From Myxococcus qinghaiensis (GTDB taxonomy: Bacteria > Myxococcota > Myxococcia > Myxococcales > Myxococcaceae): 64,000 bases of DNA. The stretch lies in assembly GCF_024198215.1 (NCBI RefSeq), contig NZ_JAKCFA010000023.1:62001-126000 (forward strand). Direction: 5' to 3'. The position numbers and the translations under genes are program-made. The stretch's first letter is position 1. Each line of letters begins with the position of its first letter. Below are positions 15,319 through 23,829 of the stretch, in pieces. The notes below the pieces were generated by a model. It searched no databases and had not been told where the DNA came from. It saw only the letters and a program-made list of their open reading frames with translations.

Positions 15319-15879
15319 CTACCGCGCCGGCGGGTACTTCTGGAGCTTGCGCTGGAGCGAGCGGCGGTGGATGCCGAGCTTGCGCGAGGCCTCGGAGATG
15401 TTCCCCGCGCAGTCCGCGAGCACGCGGTGGATGTGCTCCCACTCCGCTCGCGCCAGCGAGGGCGCTTCGAACGTCTCCGGCGCCGCCAGTGACGGCTCGC
15501 CCGAAGCTCGCTCGAAGGCCGCGAGGATGTCGTCCACGTCCGCCGGCTTGGGCAGGTAGTTCACCGCCCCCAGTCGAATCGCATCCACCGTCGTCGCGAT
15601 GCTCCCATACCCCGTGAGCACAATCGCCTTCGTGGACGCATCCACCGCCAGCAAATCCTTCACCACTTCCAATCCGCTGCGCCCCGGCATGCGCAGGTCC
15701 ACCACCGCGTACTCCGGTGACTCCCGCCGCGCCGCCGCCAGCGCCGAGTCGTAGTCACCCGCAGTGGTGACCTCCCACCCGCGCTCACGAAACGCCCGCG
15801 CCAGTCGCTCCCGCAGCGTCGCGTCGTCATCCACGAGCAACAGACTCGGGTGATGCCCATCACCGCCCACCGCGCTCAC
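15319..15879 (-). CDS. regA: RegA/ActR/PrrA-family response regulator
   Basis: 186 residues from GTG 15879, overlapping the kinase stop (GTGA). An N-terminal receiver has the acidic pair DDDAT, the phosphoacceptor Asp61 in VVDLRMPG, the Thr in VLTGYGS and Lys in LPKPAD. A short linker leads to a Fis-type helix-turn-helix with GNISEASRKLGIHRRSLQRKLQKYPP, the highly conserved C-terminus of RegA/PrrA/ActR. Those regulators control respiration, carbon fixation and other energy genes in response to the quinone pool. The size matches the family (about 180 residues). Its partner is encoded directly upstream. Confidence 0.88.
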   Translation of the reverse strand: MSAVGGDGHHPSLLLVDDDATLRERLARAFRERGWEVTTAGDYDSALAAARRESPEYAVVDLRMPGRSGLEVVKDLLAVDASTKAIVLTGYGSIATTVDAIRLGAVNYLPKPADVDDILAAFERASGEPSLAAPETFEAPSLARAEWEHIHRVLADCAGNISEASRKLGIHRRSLQRKLQKYPPAR

Positions 15880-17183
15880 GACGCCACCTCCGTGGCGGGC
15901 GGCGCTCCGACAGGCAATGCCAGACTCGCCACCGTCCCCTGGCCCGGCGTGGACCTCAACTCCAGCGAACCGCCGAGCTGCTCCGCCAACGTGCGCGCCA
16001 GAAACAATCCCAACCCCATGCCCTCACCCGGCGCCTTCGTGGTGAAGAAGGGCTCGCCCGCTCGCGCCAGGATTTCCGCCGGCATCCCCGCGCCCCCATC
16101 GCGCACCTCCAGCCGCGCGCCTCCTCTCCCCGCCACCACCCGCAGCTCCACAGTCCTTGACGGCGGCGACGCCTGGAGCGCGTTCTTCACCAGCCCTCGC
16201 ACCACCCGCGCCAGCGCTCGCGGCGGCCCCTGCACCCGCCACGCGCTCAACGCCTCGGGCAGCTCCACCCGCACGCGCTCCACGCCCGACAGCTCCGACA
16301 GCGAGTCCTCCACCAACCGCCCCAGCGGCATCGGATGGAAGGCCTCTCCCGTCGTCTGCCCCGCGTCCGCCGACATCTGCACCAGCACGTCGCGACAGCG
16401 GTCCACCTGCTGACGGATGAGGCGCAGGTCCTCACGCACCGCCTCGGAAGTCCCCGCCGCCGTCAGCGCCCGCTCCACTTCCTTCGACACCACCGCGATG
16501 GTCGACAAGGGCGTGGACAGCTCATGCGCCGCGCCCGCCGCCAGCGTCGCCAGTGAGGCCACCTTCTCCCGCCGCGCATGCTGCGCTCGCGCCTGCGCCA
16601 GCTCCTGCTCGCGCTCCTCCAGCGCCCGCGTCACCCGCTGCACGAAGTACACGATGAAGCCCGCGGCCACCGCGAACGCCACCCACATGCCATTGATGTG
16701 CAGCCGCATCAGCGCCGCGTGGTCCGGCCGCGACAGCCCCGGCACCAACACCACGTCCTGCAGCAGGAACAGCGAACCGAACGCCGTCAGCGTGAAGCCC
16801 AACAGGCTCCACATCCAACGCGAGGACAGCAGCACCGTGCCCAGCGCCACGTTCACCAGGTACAGCGTGGTGAAGGGGTTGTGCGTGCCACCACTCAGCG
16901 CCAAGAGCCCCGTGAGCACCAGCGTGTCCCACAGCATCAGCTTGCCGATGGTGCCTTCCGTCACCCGCGCCCGGCCCAGCCACGCTCGCACCGCGAGGTT
17001 GGTGATGGCCTCCAACCCCAGGAGCCCCGCCAGCACCGGCACCGGCAACGCCAGCTCCAACCCATACGCCGCCAGCGCGATGACCAGCGCCTGGCCCAGC
17101 AACAGGCCCCAGCGCAGCTTCAGCAGCCACTCCAGGTTGATGCGGGCGCGCGAAGCAGGCTCGGTGGGGAGGGGAGGCGTCAT
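15876..17183 (-). CDS. regB: RegB/PrrB-type redox-sensing histidine kinase
   Basis: 435 residues from ATG 17183. Six membrane helices fill residues 20-180. A periplasmic/membrane heptapeptide GGTHNPF at 98-104 matches the quinone-binding motif of RegB. After a coiled coil, the H-box is AAGAAHELSTPL with His220, and Cys263 (VDRCRDVL) sits where RegB has its redox-active Cys265 in the dimerisation region. The ATPase part has NALQAS, DGGAGM and GEGMGLGLFLA. In known RegB, oxidised ubiquinone binding and cysteine oxidation turn the kinase off. The gene overlaps both neighbours (ATGA upstream, GTGA downstream) in a four-gene operon. Confidence 0.85.
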   Translation of the reverse strand: MTPPLPTEPASRARINLEWLLKLRWGLLLGQALVIALAAYGLELALPVPVLAGLLGLEAITNLAVRAWLGRARVTEGTIGKLMLWDTLVLTGLLALSGGTHNPFTTLYLVNVALGTVLLSSRWMWSLLGFTLTAFGSLFLLQDVVLVPGLSRPDHAALMRLHINGMWVAFAVAAGFIVYFVQRVTRALEEREQELAQARAQHARREKVASLATLAAGAAHELSTPLSTIAVVSKEVERALTAAGTSEAVREDLRLIRQQVDRCRDVLVQMSADAGQTTGEAFHPMPLGRLVEDSLSELSGVERVRVELPEALSAWRVQGPPRALARVVRGLVKNALQASPPSRTVELRVVAGRGGARLEVRDGGAGMPAEILARAGEPFFTTKAPGEGMGLGLFLARTLAEQLGGSLELRSTPGQGTVASLALPVGAPPATEVAS

Positions 17184-17929
17184 GGCACGACAACGGACTG
17201 CAGCGAGGCGGAGCGGGCCACATTGCCCAGCAGGTCCACGTTGCGAGGAGACTCGCCCGGGCCCACGCCATCCAGCCACGAATCCCACGCCAGTGTGAAG
17301 ACCCGCGCCGCCTTCGGCGCGTCTTCCGTCAACTCCACTCCATCCAGCAGCACGTCCACCGACGAGCGGCCCCGCGTCTCCACCTCGAACTCACTCGCGC
17401 CCTCCGCCAGCGTGCCCCGGACATGCAGACTCAACCCCAGCATGTCCACCGGCACCGCGCCCTGCGACGCCGAGGACAGGCCCTCCGCGTCCTCGTCCGC
17501 CGGCTCGAAGGTGAGCCGCGCCCGGCAGTAGCGCCCCGGCGGCGGACGCATCACCCCCAGCGGCAGCACCACTCCGTCCGTGTCCCCCAGCGCGACGACG
17601 TGCGGCGTGCCCAGCCGCAGCGCGTTCGACACCGAGTGCGCCCACGCCGTCCCCACCGGGGACAGCTCGTTCCACAGCCGCCGCCAGCCCGTCGCCTCGC
17701 ACGGAATCAGCTCCACGCTGCCCAGCGTGACGAGCGCCCCGGTGAGCGTGGCCCGCGTGCCCTCGTCCGTGACGAGCGTGCGCGCCCCCGCCGCCTCCGG
17801 CACCCCGCGCGCCCGAGCGGTGGTGAGCCCCAAGGTCAGCTCCATCCCCTCGATTCGCTCACCACCCCCACAGCCGGCGAGACACAGCAACAGGGCGGGC
17901 ACGGCGCTTCGCTTCACGGCGACAGGCAT
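17180..17929 (-). CDS. Lipoprotein of unknown function in the regBA operon
   Basis: 249 residues with the lipobox LAGC after a short basic N-terminus. The body contains RARLTFEPADEDAEGL and LSLHVRGTLAEG, ending in a strand-rich part (VFTLAWDSWLDGVGPGE). No haem or nucleotide motif is present. It looks like a periplasmic-side beta-sandwich lipoprotein. It starts 3 bases after the stop of the outer-membrane protein gene and its own stop overlaps regB, so it is co-made with the redox sensor. The function is unknown; a part in metal or haem-protein maturation is only a guess. Confidence 0.6.
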   Translation of the reverse strand: MPVAVKRSAVPALLLCLAGCGGGERIEGMELTLGLTTARARGVPEAAGARTLVTDEGTRATLTGALVTLGSVELIPCEATGWRRLWNELSPVGTAWAHSVSNALRLGTPHVVALGDTDGVVLPLGVMRPPPGRYCRARLTFEPADEDAEGLSSASQGAVPVDMLGLSLHVRGTLAEGASEFEVETRGRSSVDVLLDGVELTEDAPKAARVFTLAWDSWLDGVGPGESPRNVDLLGNVARSASLQSVVVP

Positions 17930-17932
17930 GGC

Positions 17933-18826
17933 TCAGAGGTCATACGCGACGGACAGCATCGCGATGGGAGTGGGCGCCACGCGTCCGTGGAGCCGGTTGA
18001 AGAAGGGGACCCGCACACCCGCGGCCACCACGATGTCCGTGCTGGGGCTGAAGAGGACGTCGGGCGACGCGTAGCCGATGACGCCCCCGCCGTTCTCCTC
18101 CTTCTCGCCGTGGATATCCGCCGCGGCCTCTATCCGTCCGTCCAGCCCCAGCCGCACCGCCCACCTGGGCGCGGGCTGATACTGCGCGGCCAGCGTGGTG
18201 CGCACCGACGGGCCCGCCTTGAAGCCCAGCATGCCGCGCAGGGGCAGGAAGCCCGTGGCGCTGACCAGGAAGGACCAGTCCCCCCGGAAGTGCTGGTACG
18301 CCACGCCCGCCAGCGGGTCCACCGAGCCGCTGCCGAGCTGCGTGTCCAAATCCAACAGCGTGCCGTCCTCCGCGCGCAGCCGGGGCGCGGTGGGCAGCTT
18401 CACTCCCGCCAGCACGCTGAAGAGGTGGTCCGCGGAGAACTCGCGGTCCTGGTACAGGAACGCCTTCGCGCTCACCTCCACGTCGCCCACGCCCCACCCG
18501 CGCTCGCGGGCCAGGCTCACCGAGCGCACCTCGCGCGCCTGCAAGGGCAGCGTGGCCGACAGGAACAGCCAGGGCAGCGGCGCGTACGCCACCGCCACGT
18601 CCATGCGCGCCTCGCGCAGCCGCAGCGCATCCACGCGCTCCTGTCCCACCGTGTGCCCCCAGGCCCGCAGGGTGGTGGACAGGCGCAGCCGTCCGGAGAA
18701 CGGCTGCTCGGTGCCCATGGAGGTGAGCGTCGGGTCCCCACACGCACACGTGGCGCAGGCCCAGGCGGGGGAGACGGGCGCCAGCACGGCGCCGCAGAAC
18801 AGAAGGAGGGCGAGGGAGGCTTTCAC
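17933..18826 (-). CDS. Outer-membrane transporter-like barrel with CATCACGDP start
   Basis: About 297 residues from GTG 18826, chosen because it gives a normal signal peptide ending PAWA; the frame extends upstream to 18916 with no better ribosome site. The mature N-terminus is CATCACGDPTLTSMG, four cysteines or metal-ligand candidates in nine residues. The rest alternates hydrophobic strands and turns (LPWLFLSATLPLQAREVR, GVRVPFFNRLHGRV) as in outer-membrane 'transporter' barrels of the MetA-pathway type. The Cys cluster may bind a metal such as copper. It is the first gene of the operon with the lipoprotein and regBA. Confidence 0.6.
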   Translation of the reverse strand: MKASLALLLFCGAVLAPVSPAWACATCACGDPTLTSMGTEQPFSGRLRLSTTLRAWGHTVGQERVDALRLREARMDVAVAYAPLPWLFLSATLPLQAREVRSVSLARERGWGVGDVEVSAKAFLYQDREFSADHLFSVLAGVKLPTAPRLRAEDGTLLDLDTQLGSGSVDPLAGVAYQHFRGDWSFLVSATGFLPLRGMLGFKAGPSVRTTLAAQYQPAPRWAVRLGLDGRIEAAADIHGEKEENGGGVIGYASPDVLFSPSTDIVVAAGVRVPFFNRLHGRVAPTPIAMLSVAYDL

Positions 18827-19022
18827 GACGGCGAAGACGATACGCCCCGGGCCGCCCCCGTCGCGTGTGGCGTGTTGTCGCAGTCCGTCTGGGCGACCCA
18901 TGGCCCGCGACGCCACCCGGAAGGCGAGCGGGGAGGCGAGCGCCGGCTGCCTCGCGGGAAGTCATGGGCAGGTTGAGAATGACTTCCACGCCCCGGCGTT
19001 GGTGGGACACAGGAGGCCTTAC

Positions 19023-19466
19023 ATGGGAGTGCTCGCGCCGCTCGGTCGGCTGCTCTTTTCCGCCATCTTCATCACCAGCGGCTTGAATCACTTCATCCAG
19101 CTCGACGCCCTCACGGCGTACGCGCAGAGCTCCGGCATCCCAGAGCCGCGCTGGGCGGTGTTGCTGTCGGGCGCGGCGCTGGTGCTTGGAGGGCTGTCCG
19201 TGCTGCTCGGCGTGCTCGCCCGCCTGGGGGCCGCGGCCATCGCCATCTTCCTGGTGTGCGCGGCCTTCATGGTCCACCGCTTCTGGCTCATCGCCGACCC
19301 GGTGCAGGCGCAGGATCAGCTCATCCACTTCATGAAGAACCTCTCCATGGCCGGAGGCGCGCTCTTCATCGTCTACTTCGGCTCCGGCCCCTTCAGCCTG
19401 CGTCGCGGGGGACGCAAGGAGGGCCTGCTCGGCGGGGGACGACTCGGCACGCCGCTGAGGCCCTGA
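19023..19466 (+). CDS. DoxX-family membrane protein
   Basis: 147 residues, four transmembrane helices. AGGAGG lies 9 bases before ATG 19023. Family features are the first helix with PLGRLLFSAIFITSGLNHF, the loop after it, and the glycine-rich third helix (LVLGGLSVLLGVLARLGAAA), with MVHRFW and QLIHFMKNLSMAGGALFI at the end. DoxX proteins are small quinone- or thiol-related inner-membrane proteins linked to respiration or oxidative defence. It is divergent from the regBA operon and could be one of its targets. It is followed by a hairpin and a convergent gene. Confidence 0.88.
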   Translation: MGVLAPLGRLLFSAIFITSGLNHFIQLDALTAYAQSSGIPEPRWAVLLSGAALVLGGLSVLLGVLARLGAAAIAIFLVCAAFMVHRFWLIADPVQAQDQLIHFMKNLSMAGGALFIVYFGSGPFSLRRGGRKEGLLGGGRLGTPLRP

Positions 19467-19493
19467 GAGGGCCCCGAAGCTCGGACGCCCGGA

Positions 19494-19522
19494 AGCTCGC
19501 GAGCCCGGCAGGCCCGCGAGCT
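19494..19522. terminator. Hairpin between convergent doxX and phosphoesterase genes
   Basis: Perfect 8-base arms agctcgcg (19494-19501) and cgcgagct (19515-19522) with a 13-base loop. It lies in the 64 bases between two convergent stops and could end both transcripts. No T-tract follows. Confidence 0.45.
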
Positions 19523-19530
19523 CGCGAGTT

Positions 19531-20436
19531 TCAGCCCACCGCCGCCACGGCCGTCGCCGCGCGCAGGGTGAAGAAGGCGACTTCCGGCTCGCTGCCCCGG
19601 CGCAGGTACGGGCCGCCGAAGCCGAAGCCCAGCCCGCGATTCACGTAGAGCTGGTTGCCGTTCACCTGGTAGTGCCCGCGGATGTAGGGCTGGCCCGCGC
19701 GACGGAACAGCCGCTCGGTGAGGCCCTGGACGATGAACTGTCCGCCGTGCGTGTGCCCGGAGAACTGCACCAGGTTGCCCTGCGCGGGCAGCTTGTCCAC
19801 CGTGGGCGGCGTGTGGGCCAGCACCAGCCGGGTGCCGGACTCCGGCGCGCCCCGGAAGGTCGCCTCCACGTCGTCGCGGCCGGTGCGCCCGTCATCCACG
19901 CCCAGCACCGTCACCGGGGCGCCGCGCATGTGGACCACGCGGTGCTCGTTCTGGAGCACGGTGTAGCCCAGGTGCTCGAAGCACTGGCGCAGGTAGGGCG
20001 CGTTCACCCAGTGGTCATGGTTGCCCAGCACCACGAAGACGTGGCCTTTCAGCCCGGAGAGCACGTCGCGCACGCGCGGCAGCGGCTTGGGGCTGTGGGT
20101 GACGTAGTCGCCCGTGAGGAAGACCAGGTCGGGGGACTCCGAGTTGACGGCCTCCACCGCGCGGCGGATGCGCACCTCGGACGTCGCCTGCCCCACGTGC
20201 ACGTCGGAGAGCTGCGCCACGCGCAGGCCGTCATGACACTCCGGCAGGTGCGGCAGGTGCAGCACGTTCTCCGTGAGGGTAAAGTGGTCCCTCCAGCGCA
20301 GGCGCCGCTCCGGGCGCAGCGGATCCGCGCCGCTCCAGGCCACCAGCTCGTTGCGGCCTCCCTGATGGGACTCCAGGTGCGGTCCACCGGACGAGGACGA
20401 CGAGGGGCGACGGCGAGCCAGACGTCTCAAGCGCAT
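19531..20436 (-). CDS. Metallophosphoesterase (calcineurin-like)
   Basis: 301 residues from ATG 20436. All five metal-binding motifs are seen in order: SDVHVG, TGDYV, LGNHDHW, LAHTPP and GHTHGGQ. This subgroup resembles YkuE-type UDP-2,3-diacylglucosamine or general phosphodiesterases, but lacks an obvious signal peptide; the N-terminal 50 residues are basic and variable (RLRRLARRRPSSSSSGG). It would be a two-metal hydrolase acting on a phosphoester; substrate not identifiable. It is monocistronic, divergent from the kinase gene at 20644. Confidence 0.88.
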   Translation of the reverse strand: MRLRRLARRRPSSSSSGGPHLESHQGGRNELVAWSGADPLRPERRLRWRDHFTLTENVLHLPHLPECHDGLRVAQLSDVHVGQATSEVRIRRAVEAVNSESPDLVFLTGDYVTHSPKPLPRVRDVLSGLKGHVFVVLGNHDHWVNAPYLRQCFEHLGYTVLQNEHRVVHMRGAPVTVLGVDDGRTGRDDVEATFRGAPESGTRLVLAHTPPTVDKLPAQGNLVQFSGHTHGGQFIVQGLTERLFRRAGQPYIRGHYQVNGNQLYVNRGLGFGFGGPYLRRGSEPEVAFFTLRAATAVAAVG

Positions 20437-20643
20437 GCGATGCGGTTCCTTTTCCGGCCGGAGGCGGTGAGCGCCCGATTGTACGGAGCCGGGGGAGGTG
20501 GGTTGAAGCAGGTGTCCCGCGCACGCCTGCCCTCCTTGCGGCCAGCGAGCGGGGTGAGGGGAAAACCGTCATGATTCCGGGAAGATTCCAGGGGGGCCTC
20601 GGGCCTTTCTTCCACCATTGGACACACTGCCGGGGGGCATGCG

Positions 20644-21969
20644 GTGACGGCGTCCGACGAGGTTGGTACACACGCGGAGACGATGAGCCCCCGGCTTGGG
20701 ACGGCCCCCGACATGGGCCCGGACGTGTTGACGCCAGCCGGTGAGACGGGCCTTGGAGGGCAGGAGGCCCTGCCCGTCGGCTCGCGCCCCGTCGCCCTCT
20801 CCGAGCTGATGGGCACCATGCCCCTGGGCATGGCGGTGGTGGACCGCGAGCTGCGCTTCGTCGAGGTGAGCGAGGCCCTGGCCTCCCTCAACGGCCGGCC
20901 GCGCGAGGCCCACCTCGGACGGCTCATGGACGAGGTGATGAACCCCCACTCGTCCCTGGGCGACACCGCCCGCCGGGTGCGCCGCGTGCTGGAGACGGGC
21001 GAGCCCCTGGACGGCGTGGACATCATCCACCGCGAGCCCGGCGCCGGCGTGGAGCGCACGCGCGTCTTCCGCGCCAGCTACCACCCGGTGCTCCGCGACG
21101 GCGAGGTCATCGCCGCGTGCATCTACGTGGAGGACCTCACGGAGCGCCGCCGCGTGGAGGCCCAGCGCGACGCGGGAGCGGCCCGGGAGCGCGCGGTGCG
21201 TGAGCAGGCCCTGCGCGAGACGCAGGAGGCCGTGCGCGCCCGTGACGAGTTCCTCAGCGTCGCCGCCCACGAGCTGCGCACGCCGCTCACCAGCATGCGC
21301 CTGCACCTGCAGCTCCTGTTGCGCCAGGTGACGGGCGCCCATCCCGAGCTGGGCCGGGAGCTGGCGCCGCGCGGTCAGGTGCTGGAGCGGCAGCTGTCGC
21401 GGCTGGGCAGCCTGGTGAACACGCTGCTGGACGTGTCCCGGGTGGCGGCGGGCAAGCTGAGCCTGGAGCCGCGCGAGCTGGACCTGGTCCAGGTCGTCCG
21501 GCAGATGGTGGACGCGTTCTCCGAGGAGTTCGCGCGCGCCGGCTGCGAGCTGTCCGTGCACGTGTCGGGGACGCTGCCGGGCCAGTGGGACCCGCTGCGC
21601 GTGGAGCAGGTGCTGGTGAACCTCCTGTCCAACGCGGCCAAGTACGGCGCGGGGCGGCCGGTGGAAATCTCGCTGGTGGGCGAGGGCACCATGGCGGTGC
21701 TGGCCGTGAAGGACCACGGCATCGGCATCTCCGAGGACGGCATGGCGCGCCTGTTCGGCAAGTTCGAGCGCGCCGTCTCCGAGCGTCACTACGGCGGCCT
21801 GGGCCTGGGCCTCTACATCACCCGGCAAATCGTCGAGGCCATGGGCGGCAGCATCACCGTGCGCTCCGCCCAGGGCCAGGGCTCCACGTTCATCCTCCGC
21901 CTGCCCACCCAGCCGCGCGCGGCGCCCGCCGTCGCCCCGGCGGTGGTGGTGGGCGGCCGGGCGAAGTAG
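20644..21969 (+). CDS. PAS-domain sensor histidine kinase, soluble
   Basis: 441 residues, no membrane helices. Residues 55-180 form a PAS domain (MGTMPLGMAVVDRELRFVEVSEALASLNGRP, ending ACIYVEDLTERRR). After a coiled coil, the H-box is LSVAAHELRTPLTSM, then N-box NLLSNAAKYG, DHGIGI, an F-box and GGLGLGLYITRQIV. The kinase core is closely similar to that of the hybrid kinase at 27851-29815 (both share ARDxFLSVAAHELRTPL and ERHYGGLGLGLY), so they are likely paralogues. No receiver partner is adjacent. The start codon at 20644 (GTG) is the first that leaves a full PAS domain. Confidence 0.85.
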   Translation: MTASDEVGTHAETMSPRLGTAPDMGPDVLTPAGETGLGGQEALPVGSRPVALSELMGTMPLGMAVVDRELRFVEVSEALASLNGRPREAHLGRLMDEVMNPHSSLGDTARRVRRVLETGEPLDGVDIIHREPGAGVERTRVFRASYHPVLRDGEVIAACIYVEDLTERRRVEAQRDAGAARERAVREQALRETQEAVRARDEFLSVAAHELRTPLTSMRLHLQLLLRQVTGAHPELGRELAPRGQVLERQLSRLGSLVNTLLDVSRVAAGKLSLEPRELDLVQVVRQMVDAFSEEFARAGCELSVHVSGTLPGQWDPLRVEQVLVNLLSNAAKYGAGRPVEISLVGEGTMAVLAVKDHGIGISEDGMARLFGKFERAVSERHYGGLGLGLYITRQIVEAMGGSITVRSAQGQGSTFILRLPTQPRAAPAVAPAVVVGGRAK

Positions 21970-21982
21970 CGACCCACGAGCA

Positions 21983-22025
21983 ACGGGCGCCCCCCTTCCG
22001 GAGAGTCCGGAAGGAAGGCGCCCGT
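21983..22025. terminator. Strong bidirectional terminator hairpin
   Basis: Arms acgggcgcc (21983-21991) and ggcgcccgt (22017-22025), with a second inner stem ttccgga (21996-22002) and tccggaa (22006-22012) around gag. It sits between convergent stops at 21969 and 22064 and would serve both genes. Confidence 0.75.
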
Positions 22026-22063
22026 CGAAGCGGTCCGCCGTGTGAGCGAGCGGCCCGGGTGTG

Positions 22064-23638
22064 TCAGTTCCCGCGCAGCACGAACAGCTTGCCGTCAATC
22101 AGGACGTACAGCGCGGAGGGCGTCACGCGGGGGTCATAGACGAGCTGCCGCACCTCGCCGCCGCTGACGCCCGCCACCTTCTCCAACTGCTTGGCCGGCG
22201 TCAGGCGCCACAGGCCGTTGCGCGCCGTGCCGACGAAGAGCGAGCCGTCGTCGGTGGCCGCCAGCGCCGTGTAGTCGCTGGTGTTCGCGCCTTCGATTCG
22301 GACGTAGTCCGTGTCGGCGTACTTCTTCGGGTCATGTCGCTGGGGCTGCGCCTGGAACTGCCACAGGCCGCTGCCCAGGCCGGCCACGTAGTAGAGGCCG
22401 TCCTTCGTCTTCTGGATGCCGCGCCAGTTGTTATGGGGCGTCGCCTGGTCGCGGTACTGGTCGGGGCCCGGGTTGACGGGGTCCACGAAGGTGTTGAGCA
22501 GGTACTCGGAAATCTCCGCGTCGGCGGGCACTCCGTCGCGATTCTCCCGGTCCCACCACTTGAGGTCCGCGTTGGGAGGCAGGATGCCAATCTTCCAGTC
22601 GTTGGCGATGAGCAGGTGGCCCTCCGCCGAGATTCCAAGCCCGTAGGTGTAGCCGGCGCGCTGGGACTGCTTGGGAGGCTTGCTCGGGTCCTCGTTCGGG
22701 ATGGTCTGCCACCACGCGGGGTGCCGGTGGCTGCTGTAGTCGTAGCCGCGGATGCGCGTCACGCCGTGGTTGGTGCCGACATAGACTTCGCCTTCATACG
22801 TGCCGCTCATCACCCGGGCGCAGGAGTAGACGGAGCGGTCCTCGTCGTAGTGGAAGTCGTTGCTGTTGCGGATGCCGATGGGCTCGTTGCGGCTGGGCCG
22901 GCTGGTGCCCGCGGAGCGATACAGGTGTTCGCGCAGCACGATGTCGGAGCCCTCGCCGTTGAGCTGCACGACGTCCACGTCGCCCTTCTGGAACTCGAAG
23001 TATCGCTCCTCGGAGAAGCCCTCCTCACCCCGTCCGACGATTCGCTGGCCGCCCACGATTTCGTCGTGCGTCCGGTAGCCGACGTAGGCCTCGCCGGCCT
23101 TGCCGCCGCAGATGACGGTGGAGTCGATGGCGAGCTTGTCGGGCTCCCAGCCCAGGCCCAGGCTCGCCTGACCGATGGGCTGGCTGTTCCACACCGGCCG
23201 CTGCGTGCCCGCGCGCAGCACGCCAATCTGGCTGCCGTTGAGCAGCCAGATGTTGTGCGCCGCATCCACGCCCACCGAGCGGACCTTGGGGATGTCGTAC
23301 TTCGCGCTGTAGTCCGTCAGCGCGTCCGTGGGCCAGGGGCCCTCGGGCGTCGTGGGCTGCTGCGTGCCGCCGTCGCCAGGAAGCGGGTCCGTGCCGCCGT
23401 CGCCAGGAAGCGGGTCCGTGCCGCCGTCGCCGGGAACCGGGTCCGTGCCGCCATCCGGAACGGGGTCCGTGCCGCCGTCGCCAGGGCCCGCGTCGTCCGT
23501 GCCCGGGCCGCCATCCTCCGAGGGTGACTGGATGTCGCCACCACCGCCCTTCGGGTCCGTCCCCTTCGAACTGTCGCAGGCTCCCGCCGCCATCACCAAC
23601 GCCACACCGACACACGCGCCCAACAGTCGTCGAATCAC
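22064..23638 (-). CDS. Lipoprotein with beta-propeller-like C-terminal domain
   Basis: 524 residues from GTG 23638, which has GGAGG five bases upstream. A lipobox AGAC is followed by a long linker of GDGGTDPLP-type repeats. Residues 115-524 show repeating segments of the form 'xxxDxxxNxWLxNGSQIGVL', 'DGSLFVGTARNGLWRLTP', 'DDGLYYVAGLGSGLWQF', with paired aromatics and Gly, as in two-component-regulator-type propellers (ligand-binding WD-like). No catalytic motif is recognised. It is probably an extracytoplasmic binding or scaffold protein. The next gene on the same strand lies upstream at 23830, with a terminator between. Confidence 0.65.
   Translation of the reverse strand: MIRRLLGACVGVALVMAAGACDSSKGTDPKGGGGDIQSPSEDGGPGTDDAGPGDGGTDPVPDGGTDPVPGDGGTDPLPGDGGTDPLPGDGGTQQPTTPEGPWPTDALTDYSAKYDIPKVRSVGVDAAHNIWLLNGSQIGVLRAGTQRPVWNSQPIGQASLGLGWEPDKLAIDSTVICGGKAGEAYVGYRTHDEIVGGQRIVGRGEEGFSEERYFEFQKGDVDVVQLNGEGSDIVLREHLYRSAGTSRPSRNEPIGIRNSNDFHYDEDRSVYSCARVMSGTYEGEVYVGTNHGVTRIRGYDYSSHRHPAWWQTIPNEDPSKPPKQSQRAGYTYGLGISAEGHLLIANDWKIGILPPNADLKWWDRENRDGVPADAEISEYLLNTFVDPVNPGPDQYRDQATPHNNWRGIQKTKDGLYYVAGLGSGLWQFQAQPQRHDPKKYADTDYVRIEGANTSDYTALAATDDGSLFVGTARNGLWRLTPAKQLEKVAGVSGGEVRQLVYDPRVTPSALYVLIDGKLFVLRGN
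23364..23495. repeat. Five 24-27-base tandem repeats coding a Gly/Asp/Pro linker
   Basis: Units start at 23364, 23391, 23418, 23445 and 23469; the first two are identical 27-mers (gtgccgccgtcgccaggaag, then cgggtcc). The fourth is 24 bases. They encode the linker of the lipoprotein on the minus strand and keep the frame, so copy number may vary between strains. Confidence 0.85.
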
Positions 23639-23765
23639 CGAATCCTCCCGTCCCCGGTGTGGAGCAAGCGGCGTACCGGGCGCGGCGCGGGGACATGCGG
23701 GCGAAAGAGGGAAGCGCGCTGCCCACCGTGGGCAATGCCTCGCTTCGACGGGTCGCCGGAAATGA

Positions 23766-23799
23766 CCAGGCCCGCCCCCCGTGAGGGAAGCGGGCCTGG
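23766..23799 (-). terminator. Terminator hairpin after the 23830 gene
   Basis: Perfect 10-base arms ccaggcccgc (23766-23775) and gcgggcctgg (23790-23799) with a 14-base loop, 30 bases past the stop of the minus-strand gene. No clear T-tract. Confidence 0.65.
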
Positions 23800-23829
23800 G
23801 AGCCTGTCGGCTGGAAGGCGTCAGCGACT

